From: Bacteroidota bacterium
GTDB lineage: Bacteria; Bacteroidota; Bacteroidia; AKYH767-A; 2013-40CM-41-45
NCBI GenBank assembly: GCA_016708785.1
Contig: JADJFC010000001.1
Location: 1 to 64,000 of the forward strand
Direction: 5' to 3'
DNA length: 64,000 nt
Under the pieces are notes generated by a model. It was not told where the DNA came from. It was given only the letters and a program-made list of their open reading frames with translations, and searched no databases. The first letter of the stretch is position 1; every line of letters begins with the position of its first letter. The translations under genes and the position numbers were made by a program. Of this stretch, positions 46,009 to 56,855 are shown one piece after another.

Positions 46009-47069
46009 CATCTGTTTGCGATTATCTAATCGTAGGACAAGGAATTGCCGGAACTGTACTTGCATTGATGTTAGAAAAAAAAGGCAAGAGTGTTTTCATC
46101 ATAGACAAATTTTCAATTCACAGTTCATCACAAGTTGCAGCCGGTTTAGTTAATCCAATTACCGGAAGAAGAATTGTAAAAAGCTGGATGGCCGATGAAG
46201 CGCTCCCTGATGCTTTTCAATTCTATTTTGAATTCGAAAAAGAATTTGGCGAGAAAGTATTTCATTCAATCGATGCACTTGAAGTAACCTCTTCGGTTCA
46301 CGAATACAATGAATGGACAAGGCGAATGGACGAACAGAATCTTCAACATTATTTTCGCCAGGATGCACCCAATGAATTATATCGAGGCAAGATTCGCGAC
46401 TTTATTAAACTTGTCAGGATCACCTCATCCGGTTGGCTTGATATTCCGCGCTTCACTTCTATCGTCCGAAAGAAATTTCTTGCATCTAATTTGATAAAAG
46501 ATGAACTATTTGAACAAGACCAATTAAAAGTTGAAGAGTCAGGAATTTCATACGAAGGGCTTTTCGCAAAAAGAATAATTTTTTGCGAAGGATATAAATG
46601 TTTAGAAAATAAATTTTGGGAATATATCCCGCTTATACCGGCAAAAGGTGAAATTGTTGTGATCGAATGTAAAGGATTACCCCAGGAATTTATATTACTT
46701 TCCGGGATGTTCATTATTCCAATTGGCAACGATCAATTTAGATGTGGAGCAACGTATGAATGGAAATTTGAAAATGAGTTGCCTACTGAATCCGGTAAAT
46801 CAAAGCTTTTGGAAATGCTGAATAATGTTCTGAAAACCGAATTCAAAATAATCGAACACACTTCAGGTGTTCGTCCGACTGTAAAAGACAGAAGACCAAT
46901 TCTCGGACAACATCCCGATCATCAAAATGTTTTTATTTTCAATGGACTTGGTACAAAAGGCGTTTCGCTGACACCGTATTTTGCAAATCATTTTATTGAA
47001 CATCTTGAAAATGATGCGAGATTGATGAGCGAAGTTGATGTTGGGAGATTTAGCAGTATGAAAAATTAA
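46005..47069 (+). CDS. FAD-dependent oxidoreductase (DAO family)
   Basis: The 354-aa product is a D-amino-acid-oxidase-fold flavoenzyme. It has the FAD motif YLIVGQGIAGTVLALML, SSSQVAAGLVNPITGRR after it, and a C-terminal SGVRPTVKDRRPILGQHP with FNGLGTKGVSLTPYFA closing the FAD site. This C-terminal pattern resembles the MnmC oxidase domain, but substrate is unassigned. No signal peptide is visible. It overlaps the propeller gene by four bases. Confidence 0.82.
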   Translation: MTSVCDYLIVGQGIAGTVLALMLEKKGKSVFIIDKFSIHSSSQVAAGLVNPITGRRIVKSWMADEALPDAFQFYFEFEKEFGEKVFHSIDALEVTSSVHEYNEWTRRMDEQNLQHYFRQDAPNELYRGKIRDFIKLVRITSSGWLDIPRFTSIVRKKFLASNLIKDELFEQDQLKVEESGISYEGLFAKRIIFCEGYKCLENKFWEYIPLIPAKGEIVVIECKGLPQEFILLSGMFIIPIGNDQFRCGATYEWKFENELPTESGKSKLLEMLNNVLKTEFKIIEHTSGVRPTVKDRRPILGQHPDHQNVFIFNGLGTKGVSLTPYFANHFIEHLENDARLMSEVDVGRFSSMKN

Positions 47070-47082
47070 CACTAAGTTCACT

Positions 47083-47126
47083 AAAATTTTAGCCACGAAT
47101 TCACGAATGAAAAATAATTCATTCGT
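47083..47126. repeat. Perfect 18-bp-arm inverted repeat (CACGAATT type)
   Basis: CACGAATTCACGAATGAA and its exact reverse complement are separated by eight bases, between two convergent genes. It could act as a bidirectional terminator. The arm itself is an 8-nt direct repeat. Confidence 0.88.
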
Positions 47127-47172
47127 GAATTCGTGTGTAGAAAATCAAAAAAGTAGTTTTAAGTAGTTTATT

Positions 47173-48114
47173 TTACAACTCAGAGACTCTTCTCTTTGCC
47201 TTCAAAAATTCCTCCCAAACTTCCTTCACAATCTCACCTGCAGGAATGATCTTTCGCACTGCTGCTGAAACCTGACCAATTTCCAATTCACCTTCTTCCA
47301 TATCTCCTTCAAACATCCCTTTTTTGGCACGTGCGCGACCAAGTATCAATTTTAACTCTTCAACACTTGAACCCTTGGCTTCTGCTTCTGCGATCTGATT
47401 AAAAAACTTATTTCTCATTAACCGAACAGGAGTCAGCTGTTTTAACATCAACATCGTTTCACCTTCTTCGCTATTCACAACTTTCGATTTGAAAGATTCA
47501 TGACCAGAAGATTCGACTGAAGCAACAAAACGAGTTCCCATTTGAACAGCTTCAGCACCCAAAGCAAAACATGCCAACATAGAACTGCCACTGGCAATAC
47601 CACCTGCCGCTATTAAAGGTAGATTTGTCGCTTCGCGGATGATTGGAATTAAAACCATGGTAGTAGTCTCTTCTCTTCCATTATGTCCGCCTGCTTCAAA
47701 GCCTTCAGCAACAATTGCATCCACCCCTGCTTCCTCACATTTGAGAGCAAACTTTTTATTGGCAATCACATGAACAACTTTTATTCCTTGCGCTTTCAAA
47801 TGAGCAGTCCACGTTTTGGGATTCCCGGCAGAAGTGAAAACGATCGGCACCTTTTCTTCAATTATTATGGCCATTATCTCTTCTATATTCGGATAAAGTA
47901 ATGGAACGTTCACGCCAAAAGGTTTCGAAGTAGCCTGTTTACACTTCTGAATATGACTCCTTAAAACATCAGGATACATCGATCCGGCACCGATTACTCC
48001 CAGTCCACCGGCATTACTAACCGCAGAGGCCAGCTCCCAGCCGCTGCACCAGATCATACCAGCTTGAATTATAGGATATTCGATCCCGAAAAGTGAAGTG
48101 ATTCTATTGTTCAT
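47173..48114 (-). CDS. FabK / nitronate monooxygenase-like FMN enzyme
   Basis: The 313-aa TIM-barrel flavoprotein has the family features ITSLFGIEYPIIQAGM, SNAGGLGVIGAG, KPFGVNVPLL, VDAIVAEGFEAGGHNGR, AAGGIASGSSMLACFALG and EAVQMGTRFVAS. These fit both enoyl-ACP reductase II (FabK) and nitronate monooxygenase, which cannot be separated by eye. The gene is convergent with the DAO gene and divergent from the nucleotidyltransferase. Confidence 0.82.
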   Translation of the reverse strand: MNNRITSLFGIEYPIIQAGMIWCSGWELASAVSNAGGLGVIGAGSMYPDVLRSHIQKCKQATSKPFGVNVPLLYPNIEEIMAIIIEEKVPIVFTSAGNPKTWTAHLKAQGIKVVHVIANKKFALKCEEAGVDAIVAEGFEAGGHNGREETTTMVLIPIIREATNLPLIAAGGIASGSSMLACFALGAEAVQMGTRFVASVESSGHESFKSKVVNSEEGETMLMLKQLTPVRLMRNKFFNQIAEAEAKGSSVEELKLILGRARAKKGMFEGDMEEGELEIGQVSAAVRKIIPAGEIVKEVWEEFLKAKRRVSEL

Positions 48115-48206
48115 TATTGAGGTAAATTAGTCGCTAAAAGGTCCGATTATGTACGCCAAAAATAATACTTTTACCGACCGGAATCAGTACAAATCAATTT
48201 AATCTT

Positions 48207-49199
48207 ATGAAAGCAATTATTCCTGTTGCAGGGATTGGAAGTAAACTCAGACCACATACCCATACGCAACCAAAAGCACTAGTGCCTGTTGCCGGAAAGC
48301 CTATCTTATCACATATCGTAGACAAACTTGTATCAACCGGAGTAACTGATTTCATTTTTATCATTGGATATTTAGGGGATAAAATTGAGGAGTATATCAA
48401 ATCAAATTACCCTTCTTTGAAAACCAGTTTCGTTTTACAAGATCCACGGGAAGGAACAGGTCAGGCAGTATATTTGACGAAAGACCTGATCAATCCAAAT
48501 GAAGAAGTAATCATTGCATTAGGAGATACAATTTTTGATATTGATTTGAAAGAAGTGATCTCTTCAAGTGGTTCACTACTTGGCGTAAAAAAAGTATTGG
48601 ATCCGAGAAATTTTGGTGTCGCTGAACTAGATGAAAACGGCATTATCAGACATGTTGTTGAAAAGCCCCCTATTCCAAAATCAAATCTGGCACTAGTCGG
48701 AATCTATAAGATCAAAGAAACAAAACAACTGTACGAAGCACTTGAACATCTGATCTCACAAAACAGCAGAACACAAGGTGAATTTCATCTTACAGATGCG
48801 ATCATGTTAATGATATCAAAAGGAGTTATATTCAAAACATTTCCTGTAGAGAATTGGTACGATTGCGGTGTCAAGGACAATTTACTTGAAACCAATGCAA
48901 TGCTATTGAAGAAAAATTGTAAAGCTGTTGACTCCGGTAAATTTGCAAACACAATCATCATTCCTCCTGTAAGCATTGCTGATTCCTGCCAGATAAGCAA
49001 TAGTATTATTGGTCCAAATGTTTCAATCGGTGAAAATACGATCATCAATTATTCCATTTTGAGAGATGCCATTATTGGATCCTACTCAGAATTAGAGAAT
49101 GCTGTCTTACACCATTCTGTTATCGGTAGCGATGCTTCCTTGCATGGTTTGAGTCAATCTTTAAATTTGGGCGACAGCACGGAAATAGATTTTGGATGA
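48207..49199 (+). CDS. Sugar-1-phosphate nucleotidyltransferase
   Basis: The 330-aa product has the nucleotide-binding loop PVAGIGSKLRPHTHTQPKAL (6-25), a LGDTIFDIDL metal site, an EFHLTDAIMLM segment and a C-terminal left-handed beta-helix (SIIGPNVSIGENTIINYS). It belongs to the glucose-1-phosphate thymidylyl/uridylyltransferase family, long form. It probably supplies NDP-sugars for surface glycans; the sugar and nucleotide are not certain. Confidence 0.85.
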   Translation: MKAIIPVAGIGSKLRPHTHTQPKALVPVAGKPILSHIVDKLVSTGVTDFIFIIGYLGDKIEEYIKSNYPSLKTSFVLQDPREGTGQAVYLTKDLINPNEEVIIALGDTIFDIDLKEVISSSGSLLGVKKVLDPRNFGVAELDENGIIRHVVEKPPIPKSNLALVGIYKIKETKQLYEALEHLISQNSRTQGEFHLTDAIMLMISKGVIFKTFPVENWYDCGVKDNLLETNAMLLKKNCKAVDSGKFANTIIIPPVSIADSCQISNSIIGPNVSIGENTIINYSILRDAIIGSYSELENAVLHHSVIGSDASLHGLSQSLNLGDSTEIDFG

Positions 49200-49252
49200 T
49201 CTGAATTCAATTAAATATAAACTACAAGCATAAAAAAACAATACATCCTAGT

Positions 49253-50521
49253 ATGGAAAAAGATACAGAGATTTTCAGTCTCATCAATAAAGAAAAGAAA
49301 CGTCAGCAACATGGAATTGAATTGATTGCTTCCGAAAATTTTGTAAGTAAACAAGTAATGCAGGCAATGGGTTCATGCCTGACTAACAAATATGCCGAAG
49401 GATATCCGGGCAAACGTTATTATGGCGGATGTGAAATTGTAGATCAAGTCGAACAGATTGCAATTGATCGCGCGAAAACTCTTTTCAATGCAGCATGGGT
49501 CAATGTACAACCACATTCAGGAGCGCAAGCGAATGCAGCGGTTATGTTGGGTGTTATTCAACCGGGAGATACAATTTTAGGATTTGATCTTTCTCATGGT
49601 GGTCACCTTACTCATGGATCTTCAGTAAATTTTTCGGGTAAATTGTATCGCCCTACTTTCTATGGTGTTCGTCAAGAGACCGGACAAGTTGATTACGATG
49701 CTATGGAAGCGACAGCTTTGAAAGAAAAACCGAAACTTATTATTGCAGGTGCTTCTTCTTATTCTCGTGACTGGGATTTTATCAGAATGCGTAAGATCGC
49801 TGATAAAGTTGGTGCATTGTTGATGGCAGATATTGCACATCCTGCAGGATTGATCGCTCGCGGTCTTTTGAACGACCCACTTCCCTATTGTCATATCGTT
49901 ACAACTACGACACATAAAACATTACGTGGACCTCGTGGTGGAATGATCATGATGGGAAAGGATTTCGAAAATCCAATGGGACACAAAACTCCTAAAGGCG
50001 AAATTAAAATGATGAGTGCTGTTTTAGATGGTGCAGTTTTTCCGGGAACACAAGGCGGACCTTTGGAACATGTTATTGCTGCTAAAGCAGTAGCATTTGG
50101 TGAAGATCTGACTGACGAGTATTTCAAATATTGTGTTCAGATGGTTAAAAATGCAAAGGCAATGGCAAATGCATTTATCGGACTTGGTTACAAAATTATC
50201 AGTGATGGTACAGACAATCATTCTATGTTGATTGACTTAAGAAGTAAAAATGTTACCGGTAAACTTGCAGAGAATATTCTTGTGAAAGCAGACATTACTG
50301 TCAACAAGAACATGGTGCCATTCGATGATAAATCGCCATTCATCACTTCCGGTATTCGTGTTGGTACACCTGCTATGTCTACACGAGGCATCAAAGAAAA
50401 AGATTGCGAGAAAATTGTAAAACTCATCGACGAAGTTCTGATGAATCACGACAATGAAACCAAAGTTGCTGCGGTGAAGAAGAAGGTGAATGCGATGATG
50501 GAGAAGTTTCCTTTGTATTAA
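49253..50521 (+). CDS. glyA: Serine hydroxymethyltransferase
   Basis: The 422-aa PLP enzyme interconverts serine and glycine with [46 protein letters not shown] and the PLP lysine Lys222 in [14 protein letters not shown] are present, and the size is normal. An inverted heptamer array lies between its stop and the convergent T9SS gene. Confidence 0.96.
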   Translation: MEKDTEIFSLINKEKKRQQHGIELIASENFVSKQVMQAMGSCLTNKYAEGYPGKRYYGGCEIVDQVEQIAIDRAKTLFNAAWVNVQPHSGAQANAAVMLGVIQPGDTILGFDLSHGGHLTHGSSVNFSGKLYRPTFYGVRQETGQVDYDAMEATALKEKPKLIIAGASSYSRDWDFIRMRKIADKVGALLMADIAHPAGLIARGLLNDPLPYCHIVTTTTHKTLRGPRGGMIMMGKDFENPMGHKTPKGEIKMMSAVLDGAVFPGTQGGPLEHVIAAKAVAFGEDLTDEYFKYCVQMVKNAKAMANAFIGLGYKIISDGTDNHSMLIDLRSKNVTGKLAENILVKADITVNKNMVPFDDKSPFITSGIRVGTPAMSTRGIKEKDCEKIVKLIDEVLMNHDNETKVAAVKKKVNAMMEKFPLY

Positions 50522-50538
50522 CTTTCAAAACTACTTAA

Positions 50539-50600
50539 AAGGTCAAGGGTCAAAAGTCAAAGGGAAATGCGTTTACCCTTGACTTTTGACCCTTGACCTT
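50539..50600. repeat. Inverted heptamer array (GGTCAAG / CCCTTGA), 4-base loop
   Basis: Units GGTCAAG, GGTCAAA, AGTCAAA face CCCTTGA, CTTTTGA, CCCTTGA in 29-base arms with a TGCG loop and only two mismatches. The right end touches the stop codon of the T9SS gene (50601-50603). It is the same family as 31051-31113. Confidence 0.92.
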
Positions 50601-52124
50601 CTAATAACTTTTCTTAATCACAAACTTGCCTGAAATCTGTTTCTGTTCTCCCGAAGTCGCACGGTAAAAATAAATCCCATCTGAAAGATCTGTCAGGTCA
50701 ATGGTTTTTTCACCTTTAAAATCACCTGATTTGACAAACTGACCTGCGCTGTTATAAATTACTAATTGAATTTCCGTATCAGCCGAAAAATTGATCTGGC
50801 CTTCAGAAATTGTTGGGTATACTTTTATCGAAAAGTTTTCGAGTTCTTCAACATGGGGTCCGGCACAATTGAAAGCTAGATAGGCACCTGAGTAAACAGG
50901 CATTGTTGTGCCAGAGCTACTGTATGATGCATAAATCTGAAAGTTCAGAGGAGAGCCCTGTAATGATATAGGCATATACTGAGGCAAAGGAACTGAAAAT
51001 TCGCAGCCGGATGAAAGAAGTGAATCCATAAATGCGAGTGCAATCATCATATCACCATTGCCATCGTCTTTCTGATAAAGAAACACAAAACCGCTATCAT
51101 ATGTAGTCTGTATATCCGCTCCGGCATCGTCTGCTGTCGGAAGTGGGAAATAAGCACTGAGATGTAATGGAACACCTGCGCTGTCTGTCTTTAAAATAGC
51201 AGCATGAGAACCTGCTCCGCTGAAATAAGTAACTGCAGTAAGAATAGTTCCATCCGCTCCGGCAATAACTGAAAATGGGTCAGTAACATCTGCATATGCT
51301 TTCATCCAAACCAGATTGCCACCGGAATCTGTTTTAGTCAAAACACAGTCTGAATTAAAATCAAAACCTGAAAACACAAAGCCATGATCCGCTGTCTCTG
51401 CAACGGAACTAAAAAAACCTTCTGAATAAGTTTTTGCCCAGATAATATTACCAAGGGTATCTATTTTCAATGCATAAGTTGAATCAGCAACTCCTGTCAT
51501 GATAATATTGTAATCTGATGTTAATTTCATTGAGAGGACTCCATACGATTCAAACTCCCTATAATACATTCGTGACCAAATAACATTTCCCGATGAATCT
51601 ATTTTCATCAACATCGGTGAATCACCACCGGTACCTGAAACAAATTCATTGTCAATAACTCCACCCAGAAAATAATTATCACCAATTTTTTCTATCGAAG
51701 TAAAAAATGAATTCGATACAGTGTCAGAAGATATTCTTTTTGACCATTGAAGATTTCCGTCATGACTGATCTTCCACAAACAGGATCTGTCGATGGAAGG
51801 ATCTGCAGCTGATCCCACCATCAAGAAACCGGAGTCTTCAGTCATTACAGCGTCCAATGAATAATGTTCATTTCCGAATCCTCTGGTCCATAGAGTGTCC
51901 CCATTCTTATCTAGCCTTATTGCCAATGCACTTTCAAAAACATCCATAGAAAATCCGACGATCAGATAGCCTGAATCGGGAAGAGAAATTATTCTTTGCC
52001 CGATTGTATAGAAACCGAATTCAATAACTTTTTCAAAGCGTTGTGACGCTCGAGAATCAAAATGATTGAGCGCCAAAAGTGCCAATGCCAAAGATATTTT
52101 AATGCAAAAAGAATTCAGAGTCAT
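50601..52124 (-). CDS. T9SS-sorted secreted propeller-like protein
   Basis: The 507-aa product has an N-terminal signal (KISLALALLALNHFDSRA) and propeller-like blades with the repeated pattern LDKNGDTLWTRGF / KIDSSGNVIWSRMY. A C-terminal T9SS sorting domain starts at KVYPTISEGQINF and ends SGKFVIKKSY. YPT replaces the usual YPN, but the rest fits. It is the same architecture as the gene at 7999-9573, probably from an expanded family. Confidence 0.84.
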   Translation of the reverse strand: MTLNSFCIKISLALALLALNHFDSRASQRFEKVIEFGFYTIGQRIISLPDSGYLIVGFSMDVFESALAIRLDKNGDTLWTRGFGNEHYSLDAVMTEDSGFLMVGSAADPSIDRSCLWKISHDGNLQWSKRISSDTVSNSFFTSIEKIGDNYFLGGVIDNEFVSGTGGDSPMLMKIDSSGNVIWSRMYYREFESYGVLSMKLTSDYNIIMTGVADSTYALKIDTLGNIIWAKTYSEGFFSSVAETADHGFVFSGFDFNSDCVLTKTDSGGNLVWMKAYADVTDPFSVIAGADGTILTAVTYFSGAGSHAAILKTDSAGVPLHLSAYFPLPTADDAGADIQTTYDSGFVFLYQKDDGNGDMMIALAFMDSLLSSGCEFSVPLPQYMPISLQGSPLNFQIYASYSSSGTTMPVYSGAYLAFNCAGPHVEELENFSIKVYPTISEGQINFSADTEIQLVIYNSAGQFVKSGDFKGEKTIDLTDLSDGIYFYRATSGEQKQISGKFVIKKSY

Positions 52125-52162
52125 TGAGAAGAAATATTATTTATTGATTAGAAATTTGAAAT

Positions 52163-53323
52163 TTATTCAGAAATCCAGCTCTTGTAGTAATCATCAGACA
52201 TTATCTCCACTGCTGCTTTTGTAATACAAAGAGGACGAAACGTATCAACCATTACCGCCAGTTCTTTCGTTTCTTTTTGCCCAATACTTTTTTCTACTGT
52301 TCCGGGATGCGGTCCATGAGGAATACCTGCAGGATGCAAAGTGATCATACCACGAGTCACCGATTTTCTACTCATAAAATCTCCATCAACATAATAGAGC
52401 ACTTCATCTGAATCGATATTACTGTGATTGTAAGGGGCCGGAATACTTAATGGATGGTAATCGTATAGTCGAGGAACAAATGAACAGATCACAAAATTAT
52501 GTGCTTCGAAAGTTTGATGTATCGGAGGCGGTAAATGTAAGCGTCCGGTGATCGGTTCAAAATCATGAATTGATAAGATGTAAGGATATAAATTTCCATC
52601 CCATCCTATAGCATCAAATGGATGCGATGCATATAAGTAAGGATACATTATCCCTTGCTTCTTGATCATTATTTTGAAATCACCTTTCTGATCAATAGTC
52701 TCCAACTTTTCCGGTTTACGAATATCCCGTTCACAAAAAGGTGCATGCTCCTCTAACTGACCATAGGTATTTCTATATCTTTTTGGGAATTCGATAGCAG
52801 TGAATGATTCAACAATGAATAGACGGTTATTACTATCCTTAAAATTCAATTGGTAGATCGTGCCGCGTGGGACAACAATATAATCACCATATTTGAAATC
52901 CAGATTACCGTAGATCGTTTTAATTGTACCGCTTCCTTCATGAATAAAGATCACTTCATCAGCATCAGCATTTTTGAAAAAATAATCTTTCATTGAAGTT
53001 TGTGGTGAAGCGAGAGAAACGTGTACATCTGAATTTACCAGAACAGGTACTCTACTTTTCAGATAGTCCTCAGTAGGCTTAACATGAAACCCTTCGAAAC
53101 TTTGATGCTTGAGCGATTTCTCAAAAGCGATCTCAGGAGCTACGGAATATGGCTCTCCGATTTCCTTTATTAACGTTGGCGGATAACAATGATATATCAA
53201 AGAATATACATTGGAAAAACCATGTGTAGAAACCAACTCTTCTGCATACAGTTCGTTATTGGACTTTCTAAATTGTGTATGTCGTTTAGGAGGCAGACTT
53301 CCTAATTTGTGATATTGAGCCAT
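52163..53323 (-). CDS. hmgA: Homogentisate 1,2-dioxygenase
   Basis: The 386-aa cupin-type Fe(II) enzyme opens the homogentisate ring in tyrosine/phenylalanine catabolism. DADEVIFIHEGSG, GDYIVVPRGT, PPPIHQTFEAHNFVICSF and LHPAGIPHGPHPGT carry the cupin and metal-site residues. The next pathway step's partner gene, fahA, lies 3.6 kb downstream on the other strand. Confidence 0.92.
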   Translation of the reverse strand: MAQYHKLGSLPPKRHTQFRKSNNELYAEELVSTHGFSNVYSLIYHCYPPTLIKEIGEPYSVAPEIAFEKSLKHQSFEGFHVKPTEDYLKSRVPVLVNSDVHVSLASPQTSMKDYFFKNADADEVIFIHEGSGTIKTIYGNLDFKYGDYIVVPRGTIYQLNFKDSNNRLFIVESFTAIEFPKRYRNTYGQLEEHAPFCERDIRKPEKLETIDQKGDFKIMIKKQGIMYPYLYASHPFDAIGWDGNLYPYILSIHDFEPITGRLHLPPPIHQTFEAHNFVICSFVPRLYDYHPLSIPAPYNHSNIDSDEVLYYVDGDFMSRKSVTRGMITLHPAGIPHGPHPGTVEKSIGQKETKELAVMVDTFRPLCITKAAVEIMSDDYYKSWISE

Positions 53324-53621
53324 GAAATCATTTTTTACACCTCAAATTTAACTAATTCCAATCAAATCAAACCGGTATTTTTTCAATTTGAAAATTGATT
53401 TATTATCAAAAAAGGTTAAAAAGTTCTGTTTTTCCTATAATAAAGTGTTTCAGTCATGAAACTTCTGAACTCTCGCTTGAATATTGAATACCAAACTACC
53501 AATTTCTTACATCCGTAAGGTAAACGGGGCATTGTAAAAACTTAACACCTTCAAATGCGATTAACTTGCTAAGCGGAAACCATGTATTGTGTCCGCACTA
53601 AGTGAATTAAAAAATGAACAC
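53324..53621. other. Intergenic divergent region (~300 bases)
   Basis: This is the leader space between hmgA (minus) and the large T9SS gene (plus). No consensus promoter or repeat stands out. Confidence 0.4.
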
Positions 53622-56368
53622 ATGAAAAAATCTAAACTACAGGTCATGATAGAATTTCTATCACATCTGTCTCAGCTGAAGAAAGTCAAAAAAAGCAGTA
53701 CTAAACTACCGCTTTCAAAGAACGGTTCTCAATTGAGTATGGTAATTGCCTTGTTGCTTTTCTTTTCAACGAACACCTTTGCGGTTACATATTACTCCAG
53801 AACATCGGGTGGTAATTGGAACGTAGCTACAACATGGTCGACCGTTGGATATGGAAATGCAACAAGGAACATTCCCTTCAGCAGGTGATGTTGCAAATAT
53901 AGGTGACGGGTACACTGTCCTTATAAATGCAGCAGTATCCGTTGGGACGATCAATATTGGACAGGGCGTTTCAGGTATTCTTGAATTCAGATCTACCTCA
54001 AACTATACTGTTAACGTCAGCGGTAGTGTTACTGTAAATACAGGGAGCACGATTCCAATACAACACAGCCGTTGTAAGAACTCACCAGTTGAACATTTCA
54101 AAAAACTTTACCAATTTTGGAGTAGTCGATTTTTATGTTGGAGCAGGACAAATTGTCAATCTGACATTCAATACCAACTCGAATAGTACAGTTTCAGGGA
54201 CCGGTACTTGGGACTTGAACAACGTTACATTAAATAAAACTACATCAACTGCATTCAATCTGAATGTTCAGACAAGTGCATTTTAATCCGGGATTCGTGC
54301 TTTCATAGGCACATATGGAACATACATCCATAACAACACAGGTACTTATAATATTAATCCGACAGCTGCAACTTTTACAATTGGTCCAAATATGATCTAT
54401 CAGATCCCATTAGGAACAATGTGGTTTGCTTCTGCTGCGGATAATGTAGTACTACAAGGTCAGTTATTCCTTACCGGTGGTAATGTTAAAATCGGAACCA
54501 CAGCGGGAATTCAGGGATTACGTTATGATAAAAATGGTGCTAATATTCCAAGGCTTGATATTTCATCCGGTAATCTTGAGGTCCATGGAGGAATAACTTA
54601 TGGTACAGCTTCAAGTACTGAACCTTTCCATTTCAGAATGACGGGCGGAACAGTAACGATCAATTCCGGAAGTACAGGATCAAATCGTCAGTTGCTTTAT
54701 TTGAATGACGTAGCAACAAGTACATTCTTTATGAGTGCCGGTACCGTTACATTCCAAAAGCCGAATACAAATGGTGCACTTACTGTGGACTTTAGTATTC
54801 CGGGAACAAATGGTACAGTAACATCAAATGGTGGTACCCTTCAGTTTGGAAATAATTCAACTGCTTCAGGAGCTGTCTTTAATTTCAGACCTTATACAAA
54901 TGCAACGCAGCCACATTTCAGAGTTGCAGGAAGTGCAGGAAATGCAGTTACCCTGGCAACATCATATGGCTCGACAGCTAATTTCAGACTTTTGAGTTTA
55001 TATATCGATGTAAATAAAACATTTGATATTCGTTCAATTGGTGGGGCTGTTGGTGACACAAAAACGATGACTTTAATGGCAACATGTAATGGTGTTGAAG
55101 CCATCTATAATGCCGGTACATTCCAACAACGTTTGAGTACTGTAACTTTCAATACAGCAGGGGCTCAGGCAATCGGTGGACCAAATGTTACAACATTCTA
55201 TAATCTTAGCATTAATAATGCAAGCAATATAACACTTAACAAAGCAGCTAACGTCAGTAGTTTTCTTTCCATGGTGAATGGAAAATTATTTACGACAAAT
55301 ACGAACGTGCTGACTTGCTTATCGACAGCTTCATCATCTATCGGTTCCGGTACTTCATATGTTGACGGCCCAATGGTTCACACTGTTGCCTCATCTGCTT
55401 TATCAGCTCGTACTTATCCGATTGGAAAAGGTAGTGCTTACAGACCTGTCGTTTTAACTGTCACTCATAACAATGCTGTATCAGTTACATACCGCGCTGA
55501 AGTTACAAACTCACCAGCTACTGCTCTTCCATTCTCATATCCTCCAACGATTTCGAATGTTTCAGCAGTACGTTATACACGATTTGTTCGTTCTGCAGTC
55601 AGTAATTTTACAAGCGGTCGAATTCAAATGTATTACAACACAGACGACGTAGTTGGTGACAAAAACACATTGGTAGTTGCTCATGACGATGGTGTTTCTC
55701 AATGGCAGAACTTTGGCGGAGTTGCCACAGCAAACTGGGTTGGAAATATCACTTCAGGATTATTCACGAACTTCCATAACTACTTCGCTCTAGCAAATCC
55801 TCCGGGAGGTGGAAATGCACTTCCTGTCTCTTTAACATCATTCACTGCTGCATTATCAGGAAAGGATGTTGAAGTAAAATGGACAACGGAATCTGAGATC
55901 AATAACGATTATTTCACTCTTGAAAGATCGTCAGACAGCTATCACTATTCTGAATTAGCAATAGTTGATGGAGCAGGAAACTCGACATCAACCAACAATT
56001 ATACTTTCAATGATCAACAAGCTCTACGTGGAATTTCCTATTACCGATTAAAGCAAACTGATTTCGATGGTAATTTTGAATACTTCCCTGTTGCAGTTGT
56101 TCAGAACAAAACAAAAGGAACATTTGTCCTTTTCCCAAATCCTGCGAGCAACAGCATTGTTCACTTAAGCGGTGAATCTAATCTGGAAAATGCAGTGATC
56201 ACGGTACAAGATGTTACCGGACGTACAATACCTTCAACATACAGAGCAACAGAAAACGGCTCTATTGAGATACAATTAGATGAGTACTATTTAAAAACGG
56301 GCGCAATTTATTTTATCAATGCGACCGACGGACAAACAGTTGTTCGAGAAAAATTACTTATCAATTAA
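53622..56368 (+). CDS. Large T9SS-sorted surface protein (three sequence lesions)
   Basis: The start at 53622 gives a ~34-residue basic extension and then a signal segment (MVIALLLFFSTNTFA). The mature part begins YYSRTSGGNWNVATTWS, a domain common in T9SS surface proteins, followed by a long Asn/Thr/Ser-rich beta-helix-like region. Near residues 725-790 a fibronectin-like module (LTSFTAALSGKDVEVKWTTE) appears, and then the T9SS domain (LFPNPASNSIVHLS to VVREKLLIN). The frame breaks at 53864-53865 (extra A) and 54052 (extra base), and a TAA occurs at 54284-54286. All three are fixable by single-base changes, giving about 915 aa. Confidence 0.78.
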
Positions 56369-56407
56369 AAATATTTTTCATGGTTTAGTTAGGAATATTG
56401 GTTAGGC

Positions 56408-56440
56408 AAAAGAGGCTCCTTAAGTGGGGCCTTTTTTGTT
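56408..56440 (+). terminator. Intrinsic terminator
   Basis: An AAAAGAGGCTCC / GGGGCCTTTTTT stem with a T-rich tail follows the large T9SS gene. Confidence 0.82.
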
Positions 56441-56465
56441 TTTTTGCGTTACTTTTTGCAAAGTT

Positions 56466-56855
56466 GAATTGATTCCCGCAGAGCTACGCAGAGTACGCAG
56501 AAAATCCGCAGAAACCCCTTCAGGATATAAATCTTTTTTGCCAAGAAGTTAGAACTATCTCTAATAAAATCTGCGGTTATTCTGCGTACTCTGCGCAAAT
56601 CTGCGGGAAATAAATTTTTTCCCAAAAAGCTAGAATTATCTCTAATAAAATCTGCGGTTATTCTGCGTACTCTGCGCAATTCTGCGGGAAATAAATTTTT
56701 TGCCCAAAAGCTAGAATTATCTCTAATAAAATCTGCGGTTATTCTGCGTACTCTGCGCAATTCTGCGGGAAATAAATTTTTTCCCAAAAAGCTAGAATTA
56801 TCTCTAATAAAATCTGCGGTTATTCTGCGTACTCTGCGCAATTCTGCGGGAAATA
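56466..56855. repeat. CGCAGA-type repeat array, four 81-82-bp units
   Basis: ATCTCTAATAAAATCTGCGG starts at 56556, 56638, 56719 and 56800 (spacing 82, 81, 81). Each unit continues with TTATTCTGCGTACTCTGCGC and TCTGCGGGAAATA. The left edge (56466-56510) holds the inverted form (CCGCAGAG, CGCAGAGTACGCAGA). There are no unique spacers. The 552-base gap between the T9SS gene and fahA contains nothing else except a terminator and a -7 box. Confidence 0.92.
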
